In this document: piece by piece, positions 18,608-27,198 of the stretch
How positions within the stretch are numbered: position 1 is the first letter of the stretch
How the letters are laid out: every line of letters begins with the position of its first letter
NCBI RefSeq assembly: GCF_964283195.1
Contig: NZ_CAXYLH010000009.1
Source: Paratractidigestivibacter sp003150175
GTDB taxonomy: Bacteria; Actinomycetota; Coriobacteriia; Coriobacteriales; Atopobiaceae
Reading direction: 5' to 3' (one strand)
Length of the DNA stretch: 64,000 bases
Program-made: the position numbers and the translations under genes
The notes under the pieces: model-generated
What the model was told of the DNA's origin: nothing
The model's database searches: none
The model's input: only the letters and a program-made list of their open reading frames with translations

Positions 18608-19591
18608 CTACTTGATGACCTGGTTCGAGCTGCGGTCGGAGAACAGGGCGACCATGCAGACGAAGATGATGCCGAGGGCCAGCTGCTGCATCTCGGTGGT
18701 CAGGCCGAGCATGACAAGGCCCTTCTGGAGCACGAGGTAGGACGCGACGCCGATGACGACGTTGGAGAAGCGGGCGCGGGCGCCGCCGTTGATCGGCATG
18801 CCGCCGAGAACCATGGCGATGAGGAGCTGAGTCTCGAGCATGTTGCCGGAGGTGGCGGTGACGGAACCGATCTTGACGGCGTTGATGAACGCCGCGAAGC
18901 CGGTGATGCAGCCGGCGGCCACGTAGACCAAGATCTTGGTCTTCTGGACCTTGATGCCGGCGAAGCGGGCGCCCTTCTCGTTGGCGCCGATGGCCTTGAG
19001 GTTGTGACCGAGGCAGGTGAAGCGGGTGATCACGAAGGTGATAACGAGAACCGCGATGGTGATGCCCATGAGCAGGGGCATGTTGTTGAAGCCGGTGATG
19101 TAACCGGCGGCCTGGATGGGCTTCTCGGTAGTGAGGAAGGCGCAGACGCCGCGGAGCAGGAACATCATGCACATCGTGACCACGAAGGACTGGATCTGGC
19201 CCTTAACGTGGAAGAGCGCGTTGATAAGGCCAATCACGGCGCCCGTAGCGATGCCGCCAAGGATGGCGAGCACCAGGTTGTACTGGGAAAGGGCGCAGAC
19301 CACGGCGCAGGAGACGCCAAGCATGGAGCCCTGCGAGAAGTCCAGGCACCCCATCGCCATAATCATCCAGACGCCGCATGCCGCGATCATGAGCATGTAG
19401 CCGCCGGAAAGGATCAGGGTGATGTTCTTGGGCGTGAGGATCGAGCCGTGGGTCGCGATGGCGAAGAACGCCAAGATCACCACGAAACCGATGAGCGGGA
19501 GGAAGTCCTTAACGGACGAGAGGTCGAAGCTCTTCTTGGCCTCGGCAGCGCCCTTCTTGGGATCGAGCGCCGCATCGTTGGTAGTTGCCAT
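18608..19591 (-). CDS. Sugar ABC transporter permease (RbsC/AraH family)
   Basis: A 327-residue inner-membrane protein with about eight to ten hydrophobic segments. It has the RbsC-family loop GHNLKAIGANEKGARFAGI near residue 215 and LLIAMVLGGMPINGG near 265. The N-terminal ~25 residues are charged and cytoplasmic. It is the second of two permeases in this importer, the other being at 21125, an arrangement like the YtfT/YjfF pair of furanose importers (two different permeases with one double ATPase). Probably imports arabinose (inference from context). The stop is about 140 bases upstream of araA. Confidence 0.9.
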   Translation of the reverse strand: MATTNDAALDPKKGAAEAKKSFDLSSVKDFLPLIGFVVILAFFAIATHGSILTPKNITLILSGGYMLMIAACGVWMIMAMGCLDFSQGSMLGVSCAVVCALSQYNLVLAILGGIATGAVIGLINALFHVKGQIQSFVVTMCMMFLLRGVCAFLTTEKPIQAAGYITGFNNMPLLMGITIAVLVITFVITRFTCLGHNLKAIGANEKGARFAGIKVQKTKILVYVAAGCITGFAAFINAVKIGSVTATSGNMLETQLLIAMVLGGMPINGGARARFSNVVIGVASYLVLQKGLVMLGLTTEMQQLALGIIFVCMVALFSDRSSNQVIK

Positions 19592-19603
19592 CTGATTCGC
19601 CTC

Positions 19604-21109
19604 CTAGACCATCTTGGAGATGAGGTCTTTGTCGGACAGCTCGGGGCTGCGCTCGAGCTCGCCGTTGATTTTTCCGTCTTTCATGATGTAGATGCGGTCG
19701 CACATACCGATCAGCTCCATGATCTCCTCGGAGATGATCATGATGGCCTTGCCCTCGGCGCGCATGTCCTCGAGCAGGTTGTAGATGGCGGCCTTGACCT
19801 TGATGTCGATGCCGCGGGTCGGCGAGTCGAGGATCAGGATGTCGGACTTCTTGCCCAGCCAGCGGGCGAGGACGACCTTCTGCTTGTTGCCGCCGGAGAG
19901 CGCCGAGACATACTGCTTGACGTTGACCATCTTGGTCTGCATCTGGGTCGCGTAGAGCTCGGCGAACTCGCGGAGCTTCTTGTCCGAGAGGAACGTGCCC
20001 ATGTCGCGCATCGAGGGGATGGTGATGTTGTCCTCGATGGTGTCCTGGATGAGCAGCGACTCGTTGTCGCGGTCCTTGGACGTATAGGCGATGGAGTTGT
20101 TGATGGCGGTGTTGATGTCGTTGACGTGCACGCCGTTGGCCAAAACAACGTCACCGGTGCGGTCGTAGGACGCGCCGAAGATGGCCTTGCCGACCTCGTG
20201 CATGCCGCACTCGGAAAGGCCGCCGATGCCCAGGATCTCGCCGTAGTGCAGGTCGAACGAGAGGTCGGAAATCTGGCCAGGGACGCTCACGTGCTGGACG
20301 GAGACGGCGACCTCGCCGGCCTTCTGGGTCTTGTAGTCCGGGTAGTCCTGACGGTAGTAGTGGCCGCCGAGCTCACGGCCGACCATGAGGACCTTGAGCT
20401 TGTCCTCGTCGACCTCGGACTTCTCGACGGTGGTGATGTAGTCGCCGTCGCGCAGGATGGAGACGCGGTCGCTCATCTCGAGGACCTCGGCCATGTCGTG
20501 CGAGATGAAGATCACGCAGTGACCCTTGGCGCGGACGTCGCGCATGACCTCGAAGAGCTTCTTGCGGCCGCCCTCGCCGAGCGCCGTGGTGGTCTCGTCG
20601 ACGACGAGAATCTTCGGGTCGAACCAGGTGGACTTGACGATCTCGACGAGCTTGCGGTCCTCGAAGTCGTAGTTGTCGATGGGCTGGGTCGCCTTGATGT
20701 AGCCGAGGCCGTAAGAGTCGAGAAGCTCCTGGGCCTTCTTGTTCATGGCGCTGGTGTTCTTGAGGCCGTTCTTGATGAACTGGTCCTCGTCGCCCAAGAA
20801 CATGTTCTCGGCGACGGTGAGGCCGGACAGGGTGCCGATCTCCTGGACGACGATGGCGATACCGTGGTGGTTCGCGTCGACCTGGTTTTTGGGCGCGACC
20901 TGCTCGCCGTCGAGGGTGAAGGTGCCGGAGCCGATGGGCAGGATGCCCGTCAGCATGTTGGTGAAGGTGGACTTGCCGGAGCCGTTCTCGCCGATAAGGG
21001 CGTGGATCTCACCCTCGTAGAAGTCGAGGGACACCTCCTTGACGGCGTGGGTCGGGCCGAACTTCTTGTCGATCTTCTCCGCGTGGAGCAGCAGTTTCTG
21101 TTCACTCAT
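19604..21109 (-). CDS. Sugar ABC transporter ATP-binding protein (double domain)
   Basis: A 501-residue protein with two tandem ABC domains, the RbsA/AraG/XylG architecture. The first domain has a complete Walker A GENGSGKST (residues 40-48) and Walker B ILVVDE. The second has a degenerate Walker A (GIGGLSECGMHEVG, lacking the lysine), with signature LSGGNKQKVVLARWL and ILDSPTRGID, as usual in this family. After the first Walker B, the common PTAAL is replaced by TTTAL. It energises the two flanking permeases; gaps to both are under 20 bases. Confidence 0.94.
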   Translation of the reverse strand: MSEQKLLLHAEKIDKKFGPTHAVKEVSLDFYEGEIHALIGENGSGKSTFTNMLTGILPIGSGTFTLDGEQVAPKNQVDANHHGIAIVVQEIGTLSGLTVAENMFLGDEDQFIKNGLKNTSAMNKKAQELLDSYGLGYIKATQPIDNYDFEDRKLVEIVKSTWFDPKILVVDETTTALGEGGRKKLFEVMRDVRAKGHCVIFISHDMAEVLEMSDRVSILRDGDYITTVEKSEVDEDKLKVLMVGRELGGHYYRQDYPDYKTQKAGEVAVSVQHVSVPGQISDLSFDLHYGEILGIGGLSECGMHEVGKAIFGASYDRTGDVVLANGVHVNDINTAINNSIAYTSKDRDNESLLIQDTIEDNITIPSMRDMGTFLSDKKLREFAELYATQMQTKMVNVKQYVSALSGGNKQKVVLARWLGKKSDILILDSPTRGIDIKVKAAIYNLLEDMRAEGKAIMIISEEIMELIGMCDRIYIMKDGKINGELERSPELSDKDLISKMV

Positions 21110-21124
21110 GGTGTGTATCCCTCC

Positions 21125-22072
21125 TTACTTGACGACAGCGCCCTTGATGCGCTTGGTGGTGACGAAGACGATGCCGAGCAGGGTGGCGCCGGTGACGATG
21201 TTGTTGACCGTGACGGGCATGCCGAGCGCGACGAAGCCGGCGAACATCATGGCGATGATGAACTCGCCGATGACGATGGACGCGACGGGGTGGCCGTACT
21301 TCTTGAAGGCCAGGCCAAAGAAGGTGCCCATGAGCGGCTTGAAGTTGAGCGACTGGGAGAGCATGCCGGTCATCGGGGTCTGGGCGGTGCCGTAGCCGAT
21401 GTAGAGGACGGCCATGATGCCGACGAACATGGAGCAGAGCACGAAGGCGAAGAACTTGTACTTGTCGACGTTCACGCCCATGTTCTTCGCGACGGCCTCG
21501 TTGGCGCCGATGGCGTTGACGTAGGTGCCGAGCTTGGTGTACTTGAGGATGAAGGAGCAGAGCGCGAACGCGAGGAGCGCCAGGATGAGGTTCCAGGGGT
21601 ACGCGCCGAACATCTTGTATTGATCGGCGAGGCGGGTACCGGCCCACGCGGAGGCGAAGACCGAGAAGGCCTCGTAAATCAAGGACAGGCCGACCGTGAC
21701 GATCAGCGAGGGAATACGCAGCTTAATATAGGCGAGACCGTTGGCGGCACCGAGGATAGCGCCGCACAGGATCGGGGCGACGACGAGGCCCACAACGCCG
21801 AGCATCTGCGAGAAGCCGATGGACAGCAGGCACGCCAGAACAAGAATAGAGCCGATGGAGAAGTCCCACAGGCCCATGACGACGATGAAGTAGAGGCCGC
21901 AGCCACCTACCGCGTAGATCAGGCCGGTCTGCAGATAGGTCAGCATCTGATCGGACGCACCGAAGGTGCCCGGGCACAGGAGCTTGAAAACGACCCATAC
22001 CGCGACCGTGATGATGAGGAGCAGGCCAACGCCATACCACTGGCTCTGCTTAGCCTTCTTTAGGAGTTCCAT
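21125..22072 (-). CDS. Sugar ABC transporter permease (RbsC/AraH family)
   Basis: A 315-residue permease with about nine hydrophobic segments and the family loop LGTYVNAIGANEAVAKNMGV near residue 185. It differs clearly from the permease at 18608, so the channel is probably a heterodimer. The start ATG 22072 is followed by a short basic N-terminus (MELLKKAKQSQ). It lies between the binding-protein gene, with a hairpin in the gap, and the ATPase gene. Confidence 0.9.
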   Translation of the reverse strand: MELLKKAKQSQWYGVGLLLIITVAVWVVFKLLCPGTFGASDQMLTYLQTGLIYAVGGCGLYFIVVMGLWDFSIGSILVLACLLSIGFSQMLGVVGLVVAPILCGAILGAANGLAYIKLRIPSLIVTVGLSLIYEAFSVFASAWAGTRLADQYKMFGAYPWNLILALLAFALCSFILKYTKLGTYVNAIGANEAVAKNMGVNVDKYKFFAFVLCSMFVGIMAVLYIGYGTAQTPMTGMLSQSLNFKPLMGTFFGLAFKKYGHPVASIVIGEFIIAMMFAGFVALGMPVTVNNIVTGATLLGIVFVTTKRIKGAVVK

Positions 22073-22125
22073 TCACGATCCTTCCCTTTATTTCCCACAC
22101 ACGTGCTTTTACTTACAAATAGTTA

Positions 22126-22155
22126 AGGGCGGGCCCTAGGGACAGGGCCCGCCCT
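22126..22155 (-). terminator. Intercistronic hairpin after the binding-protein gene
   Basis: A perfect 12-bp stem AGGGCGGGCCCT/AGGGCCCGCCCT with a 6-nt loop lies about 35 bases past the binding-protein stop. On the minus strand it is followed by TTAACTATTTG. Such a partial terminator would give more binding protein than permease. Confidence 0.6.
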
Positions 22156-22192
22156 CAGCTAACTGAGTGATGCGAGCGCAATCGCCTTGCGA

Positions 22193-23404
22193 CTAGGCGT
22201 GGCGGCTCTTGACGTCCTCGATGGACAGGGACTCGGCGGCGGTGCACAGGGCGTCGAAGTCCTTGGTGGCGAGGTCCTTCATCTCGTCGTCAGTGTAAGG
22301 AGCTTCGTCGACGAAGTACTTCTCGTAGTCCTGGTACTCCTTAACGGAGGAAACGAAGACGTAGGGGAACTTGATCTCCTTGCCGAAGTCGCCGGACTTG
22401 GGCATGAAGGAGTCGGCGCCCTTGCAGGCGGCGTAGACCATAAGGAAGGAGTAGAGCGGGTCGCAGAAGTGGCCGCCGGACTCGCAGTACATGCCGCCGG
22501 TAGCGAGCTGATCCTTGAGGTCATCCAGGAAGTCGGTGGAGGCGACGCGGATCTTGCCGGTGAGGTTCATGTTCTTGAGCTGGCCCACGGAGCCGACCAG
22601 CGGGTCGCCGCCGCCGCCGGCGACGATCAGGGCGTCCATGGTGTTGTCGGTGTTGTAGAACTGCTGGGTGACGTTGGCGCCCTCGGAGGAGGAGGTGTTG
22701 GCGTAGACCGGGTCGGAGAGGGTGGCCTGGTCGCTCGGGTTGGCGGCATTCCACTTCTCGATGCCGGACTTGTAGCCCTTCCAGCGCTCCTGGAAGGTGG
22801 CGTCGCCGACGGTCCAGCCCTCGAGCTTGATGTTGCGGGCGCCCTTCTGGATGCCCTCGTAGGCGTCGGAGTTGTCGGCGGTCAGCAGCTCAACGAGCTT
22901 CTCGCCGTTGCCGACCTCGTCCTCGTGGACGGCGCCGACGTAGTACTGGGAGTTCTCGGCGAGCGAGTAGACGTCGGGCGAGTTCTCCTTAGAAATCATG
23001 CGGTAGAACTGAGCCAGATAGACCTGGTTGTCGTTGCAGGTGTTGATGGCGGCGGTCATCTCGGAGTCGGCGGAGTTGCAGACAACGATGCCGTTGCAGC
23101 CGGCGGCACAGAGGGTCTCGATGGAGGCAGTGACCTGCTCGGAGACGTGGCCCTGGTCGACCGTGGTGATCTCGACGCCGAGGATGTCGGCGGCCTTCTT
23201 GATGATGTCGACGGAGAGCTTGCCGAGGGCGTCGGTGGAGGACCAGATCGAGACGCCGATCTTGATCTTCTCGCCGTCGGAGCTGCCGCCGTCGGAGCTG
23301 GAGCTGCCGCCGTCGCCGGAGCAGCCTGCGAGACCGGCGAGGCCCGCGACGCCGCCGGTCAGGCCGGCGTACTTGAGGAAGTTCCTCCTCGAAAGATTAC
23401 CCAT
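22193..23404 (-). CDS. Sugar ABC transporter substrate-binding lipoprotein
   Basis: A 403-residue sugar-binding protein of the periplasmic-binding-protein type I (RbsB-like) fold. The N-terminus SRRNFLKYAGL is a twin-arginine motif followed by a hydrophobic stretch and the lipobox LAGLAGC, so it is probably a Tat-exported lipoprotein on the outer face of the membrane. A Ser/Gly-rich linker follows Cys 28. Mature sequence begins IKIGVSIWSSTDALGK. It is the promoter-proximal gene of the importer; ligand is inferred to be L-arabinose or an arabinoside from the downstream ara genes. Confidence 0.92.
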   Translation of the reverse strand: MGNLSRRNFLKYAGLTGGVAGLAGLAGCSGDGGSSSSDGGSSDGEKIKIGVSIWSSTDALGKLSVDIIKKAADILGVEITTVDQGHVSEQVTASIETLCAAGCNGIVVCNSADSEMTAAINTCNDNQVYLAQFYRMISKENSPDVYSLAENSQYYVGAVHEDEVGNGEKLVELLTADNSDAYEGIQKGARNIKLEGWTVGDATFQERWKGYKSGIEKWNAANPSDQATLSDPVYANTSSSEGANVTQQFYNTDNTMDALIVAGGGGDPLVGSVGQLKNMNLTGKIRVASTDFLDDLKDQLATGGMYCESGGHFCDPLYSFLMVYAACKGADSFMPKSGDFGKEIKFPYVFVSSVKEYQDYEKYFVDEAPYTDDEMKDLATKDFDALCTAAESLSIEDVKSRHA

Positions 23405-24148
23405 AGTGCTTCCTTCCCTTCATCTTGCTTCCCTCGCCTGCACCCGATGTGCAAGCTCACTGAAAACAATGTGTAAACAGCGAAACCGACTGTTTACTAC
23501 ATCCAAGGTTATGAGCAGGGCTGCTCGCGCCCTGCTGTTTGTGGGATCCGGGTGCCAGCGAGGGTTCTGCAGGCTCGTTATCCCCATTCGCCGAGCAAAG
23601 ATGCCGCTCGGCGAAAACCGCCTTGTTCCTGCGAAAACTTTCGTGCAAGGCGGGTCGTGCCGTCGTTCTGGACTTTGTCTGTTCTGGACTTTGTCTGACC
23701 TATTTCTAATCCCTTACAGAACGCTTGCGACCATCCACTGCGGTAAACGGTATCGAATGTCTCGTGAACGGTCTGTTTATATGTTTGTTTATATCCAAAT
23801 GCCTGTTAAGTGGGTTTCTTTGTTTAGTAGTGTTTAGGTTGAATGCCTAGTTAAACGGTTTAAGGGCCGAATTGCATGGTTGTAACCAGTTGAACCGTTG
23901 GATGTAAACAGTTTTTTAAACAGCGCGGGGCAGCGGGGCGGGGGCGGCGCGGCTTCCGCCCACACGGGCCTCAGCCGCGAGTGTTCGCCGCACGCCCCCG
24001 CACGCGGGGCAGAAGGCGCCGGGCGGGCAGGGCTTCTTTCCGCCCGACCGGTTGCCGCTAAGTTACCGCGGCCGGCGCGACACGTCCCTCGGGCTCGCGC
24101 ACCTTATACTTGTCGTACGTCAACTCACGATCCGCAAAGGGGCACGCA
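23405..24148. promoter_or_regulatory. Divergent regulatory region with repeated GTAAAC/GTTTA half-sites
   Basis: This ~740-base gene-free region lies between the arabinose importer (minus) and the DUF711 gene (plus). It contains a perfect inverted repeat GTAAACAG (23473-23480)/CTGTTTAC (23490-23497), a perfect palindrome TTAAACGGTTTAA (23851-23863), and further copies of GTAAAC or TGTTTA at about 23743, 23774, 23821, 23831, 23904 and 23915. The 23700-23925 part is AT-rich for this genome. These are likely operators for the arabinose genes (inference). On the plus strand TTATACT near 24104 is a possible -10 for the DUF711 gene. Confidence 0.5.
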
Positions 24149-25513
24149 GTGGACATCACACCGCAGGAAGTGGCCGAGACCCTCAGCATGGTTTCCGAGC
24201 AGAACCTCGACCTCCGCACCATCACCATGGGCATCAGCCTGGCCGGATGCGCCGACGAGGACATGGCCCGCATGTGCGACAAGGTCTACGACAAGATCAC
24301 CACCACGGCCGAGAACCTCGTCCAGACCGCCGATGACCTGCAGAGCGAGTACGGCATCCCCATCGCGAACAAGCGCGTGAGCGTGACGCCCGTCGCCCAG
24401 ATCGCCGCCGGCTGCCCGGACGAGGACCTCTCGCCCATCGCGCACGCCATGGACCGCGCGGCCGAGACCCTCGGCATCGACTTCATGGGCGGCTTCAGCG
24501 CCCTCGTCCAGAAGGGCATCGGTGCCACCGATCGCAAGCTCATCAACTCCGTGCCCGAGGCGTTGGCCACGACCGACCGCGTGTGCTCGTCGCTCAACAT
24601 CGCCTCGACCCGCGCCGGCATAAACATGGACGCCGTGCTTCTTTCCGCGCAGACCATCCAGGAGTGCGCGCGCCGCACGGTCGACACCGACTGCTACGGC
24701 GCCGCCAAGTTCGTGGTCTTCGCGAACATGGTCGAGGACTCGCCGTTCATGGCGGGCGCCGTCCATGGCTCCGGCGAGGCCGACGCCGTCATCAACGTGG
24801 GCGTCAGCGGCCCCGGCGTCATGGCAGCCGCCCTCTCGGAGCTTCCCGACGACGCGAACCTCATGCAAGTCGCCGAGCAGATAAAGAAGACCGCCTTCAA
24901 GATCACCCGCGCCGGCGAGCTCATGAGCCGCGAGGCCTCGCGCCGCCTCGGCGTCGAGAAGGGCATCGTCGACCTCAGCCTCGCGCCGACGCCCGCGGCC
25001 GGCGACTCCGTGGCCAAGATCCTCGAGATCATCGGCGTGGGCCAGTGCGGCGGCCCCGGCACGACGGCCGCGCTCGCCCTTCTTAACGACTGCGTGAAGA
25101 AGGGCGGCGTCATGGCGTCGTCCTCGGTGGGCGGGCTCTCCGGCGCGTTCATCCCCGTGTCCGAGGACGCCGGCATGATCCAGGCCGCCGTCGACGGCGC
25201 GCTCTCCATCGAGAAGCTCGAGGCCATGACCTGCGTGTGCTCCGTGGGCCTCGACATGATCGCCATCCCCGGCGACACCTCGGTCGAGGCCATCGCCGGC
25301 ATCATCGCCGACGAGATGGCCATCGGCGTGATCAACACCAAGACCACCGCCGTGCGCCTGATCCCCGCCATCGGCAAGTCCGAGGGCGAGATGCTCGAGT
25401 TCGGCGGGCTCTTCGGCTCGGCGCCGATCATGCCGGTGAACACCCACGCGGGCAACGTCTTCGCCCACCGCGGCGGCCGCTTCCCCGCGCCGCTGAACTC
25501 GCTGAAGAACTAG
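24149..25513 (+). CDS. DUF711/UPF0210 (PFL-like) family protein
   Basis: A 454-residue conserved protein with a glycyl-radical-enzyme-like (PFL) fold but no established reaction. Family features seen: NLDLRTITMGISLAGCAD near the N-terminus, DFMGGFSALVQKG, VNVGVSGPGVM (as INVGVSGPGVM), and GQCGGPGTTAALALLNDCVKKGG. The GTG at 24149 (GTGGACATC) is chosen over an upstream ATG because it gives the family length and has AAAGGGGC before it. In many genomes the partner is a small ACT-domain protein (UPF0237), but none is seen next to it here. Followed by a 30-bp perfect palindrome with a T-run. Confidence 0.9.
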   Translation: MDITPQEVAETLSMVSEQNLDLRTITMGISLAGCADEDMARMCDKVYDKITTTAENLVQTADDLQSEYGIPIANKRVSVTPVAQIAAGCPDEDLSPIAHAMDRAAETLGIDFMGGFSALVQKGIGATDRKLINSVPEALATTDRVCSSLNIASTRAGINMDAVLLSAQTIQECARRTVDTDCYGAAKFVVFANMVEDSPFMAGAVHGSGEADAVINVGVSGPGVMAAALSELPDDANLMQVAEQIKKTAFKITRAGELMSREASRRLGVEKGIVDLSLAPTPAAGDSVAKILEIIGVGQCGGPGTTAALALLNDCVKKGGVMASSSVGGLSGAFIPVSEDAGMIQAAVDGALSIEKLEAMTCVCSVGLDMIAIPGDTSVEAIAGIIADEMAIGVINTKTTAVRLIPAIGKSEGEMLEFGGLFGSAPIMPVNTHAGNVFAHRGGRFPAPLNSLKN

Positions 25514-25565
25514 GGCGGCGAGCTGGGGGGCGGGGTTCTTGCCGCTTCGTAAGCAACATCCAGAG

Positions 25566-25600
25566 GTTAGGGTGCTTCCGCGGAAGCACCCTAACTTTTT
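25566..25600 (+). terminator. 30-bp perfect palindrome with T-run, after the DUF711 gene
   Basis: The arms are GTTAGGGTGCTTCCG and its exact complement with no loop, followed by TTTTT. It can act as a terminator for the upstream gene and is a member of the GGGTACTTC palindrome family. Confidence 0.75.
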
Positions 25601-25661
25601 GAATTCAGGGCATTTTTCGCAAAACACCAGTTGGCAAGAAGTCTATGCCCCTCTTGCCAGC

Positions 25662-25693
25662 ACTTAGGGTACTTCTACAGAAGTACCCTAAGT
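25662..25693. repeat. GGGTACTTC palindrome, copy 2
   Basis: Arms ACTTAGGGTACTTCT and AGAAGTACCCTAAGT around the two bases AC. Confidence 0.85.
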
Positions 25694-25761
25694 CTGCGGT
25701 TGGAGAGAAGAGCTTCTCGCCAACTGGGGTTTTGTCGCCTAGAAGCCTATGTTTAAGGAAA

Positions 25762-25787
25762 TAGGGTACTTCCGTAGAAGTACCCTA
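25762..25787. repeat. GGGTACTTC palindrome, copy 3
   Basis: Arms TAGGGTACTTC and GAAGTACCCTA around CGTA. Confidence 0.85.
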
Positions 25788-25968
25788 AGATCGCGGTTGA
25801 AGAAGCGACCAACCCTGAAGGAACGGCAGGTTGACGGGCAGCAGACCCGCGACTGCCAAGGGTGTCCCAGAAAGCTGCACGCAATGGCTGTCACCCAGTG
25901 ATAGGTGGCACCCGGTGATGGCGGCGGGAGGCACGGCCCGTCGCCGGCTTGGCGCGGCTGCGCCTCGC

Positions 25969-26883
25969 CTAGCCCAGGAAGCGCACCTCGGGCTCGAGGC
26001 GAACGCCGGAGGTCCGCTCGACCTCGTCCTGGACGTGCTCGATCACGGCGTGGACGTCGGCCGCGGTGGCGCCGCCGACGTTGACGACGAAGCCGGCGTG
26101 CTTCTTGCTGACCGCGGCGCCGCCGGACTGGTAGCCCTTGAGGCCCGCGTCGGTGATGAGCTTGCCCGCGAAGTAGCCCTTGGGGCGCTTGAAGGTGGAG
26201 CCGGCGGAGGGCAGCTCGAGGGGCTGCTTCTCTTCCCGCTGGTGAGTGAGGTCGTCCATGGTCGCGCGGATCTTCTCGGGGTCGCCGCGGTCGAGGTCGA
26301 AGGTGGCCGAGAGCACGACCCAGCCCTCGTCGGCGATGCGGCTCTGACGGTATCCGAGCGCGAGGTCCTCCACGGCGACGTCGTCGAGCGAGCCATCGGG
26401 CAGCAGCACGCGGACCTCCTTGAGCACGTCGGCCATGCAGCCGCCGTACGCGCCCGCGTTCATGAAGCACGCGCCGCCGACCGAGCCCGGGATGCCGCAG
26501 GCGAACTCGAGGCCGGAAAGCCCCAGCTCGCAGGCCATTTCGGAAGCCTCGCGCAAGCCCACGCCCGCCTGGCAGCACATCTGGTCGCCCTCGACCGAGA
26601 CGCCCATGAGCCCGTCGGCCACGGCGACGATCACGCCGCGGTAGCCCTCGTCGGACACGAGCAGGTCCGAGCCGCAGCCCAAAACGAAATAGTCCGCGCC
26701 CGCGTCCTTGCACGCAGTGATGACGTCGCGTACCTCGTCGAAGTCCTCGGGAATGACGTAGAAGTCTGCAGGACCGCCTATCTCGAACGTCGTGTGCTCG
26801 CTCATCGGCTCGTCTACCAGCAGGTTGTCTTCGCCGACAATGGCGCGGAGCCTCCATTCGAGGGGACTGTCGCTCTCGGACAT
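25969..26883 (-). CDS. murB: UDP-N-acetylenolpyruvoylglucosamine reductase
   Basis: A 304-residue FAD enzyme that reduces UDP-GlcNAc-enolpyruvate to UDP-MurNAc with NADPH. Visible are TTFEIGGPADF, LGCGSDLLVSDEGYRG in the FAD domain, GIPGSVGGACFMNAGAYGG, and the C-terminal GSTFKRPKGYFAGKLITDAGLKG, including the catalytic Ser of the type I/II loop. Start ATG 26883 (MSESDS) has AAAGGAAG upstream; two longer in-frame starts (26904, 26976) are less likely. It is divergent from the riboflavin importer. A TATACT on the minus strand at 26936-26941 is a possible -10. Confidence 0.94.
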   Translation of the reverse strand: MSESDSPLEWRLRAIVGEDNLLVDEPMSEHTTFEIGGPADFYVIPEDFDEVRDVITACKDAGADYFVLGCGSDLLVSDEGYRGVIVAVADGLMGVSVEGDQMCCQAGVGLREASEMACELGLSGLEFACGIPGSVGGACFMNAGAYGGCMADVLKEVRVLLPDGSLDDVAVEDLALGYRQSRIADEGWVVLSATFDLDRGDPEKIRATMDDLTHQREEKQPLELPSAGSTFKRPKGYFAGKLITDAGLKGYQSGGAAVSKKHAGFVVNVGGATAADVHAVIEHVQDEVERTSGVRLEPEVRFLG

Positions 26884-27023
26884 CTCTTCCTTTCTTTTGG
26901 ACATCAGAAGTCGCGCGCGGGCGCGCAATGGCGCGAGTATAGCAGTACAGCGGGGCGATTTTGCGTTCACGGCCATTCCCTTACAGTTTGCCGACCGAGC
27001 GGCATTCCCTTACGCCCGCGTGA

Positions 27024-27029
27024 TATAGT
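27024..27029 (+). promoter_or_regulatory. Putative -10 element of the riboflavin importer operon
   Basis: TATAGT lies 12 bases before the first paired base of the FMN riboswitch. No good -35 is seen. Confidence 0.35.
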
Positions 27030-27040
27030 CTTCCGCGTCA

Positions 27041-27187
27041 GTTTCAGGGCGGGGTGAGATTCCCCACTGGCGGTAACGGGAGCGACGGCAAGAAGCCCGG
27101 CGCGAGGCCCGAAGTCCGCGACCCGCGAAAATGCGGTGGACCTGGTGAGAATCCAGGACCAACGGTCAAAGTCCGGATGGAAGAAAC
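27041..27187 (+). promoter_or_regulatory. FMN riboswitch (RFN element)
   Basis: The conserved RFN segments appear in order: TTTCAGGGCGGGGTGAGATT, CCCCACTGGCGGTAA, AGCCCGCGA-like GAGGCCCGAAGTCC, GGTGAGAATCCAGGACC and ACGGTCAAAGTCCGGATGG. The closing segment ends a few bases before the ribosome-binding site of the next gene, so translational control by FMN is the simplest reading. Confidence 0.95.
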
Positions 27188-27198
27188 GGAGGCCAATC

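Larger units (their letters stand above)
25514..25968. other. Intergenic region with three related GGGT(A/G)CTTC palindromes
   Basis: No gene is seen between the DUF711 gene and murB. The 455 bases hold three palindromes built on TTAGGGT(A/G)CTTC (25566, 25662, 25762). The middle one is nested in a larger inverted repeat with arms CCAGTTGGCAAGAAG (25627-25641) and CTTCTCGCCAACTGG (25713-25727). Confidence 0.7.

Noticed and set aside
19004..22063. A 1019-codon plus-strand open frame opposite the sugar importer
   Set aside because: Low-complexity shadow of three well-recognised transporter genes; no ribosome site.
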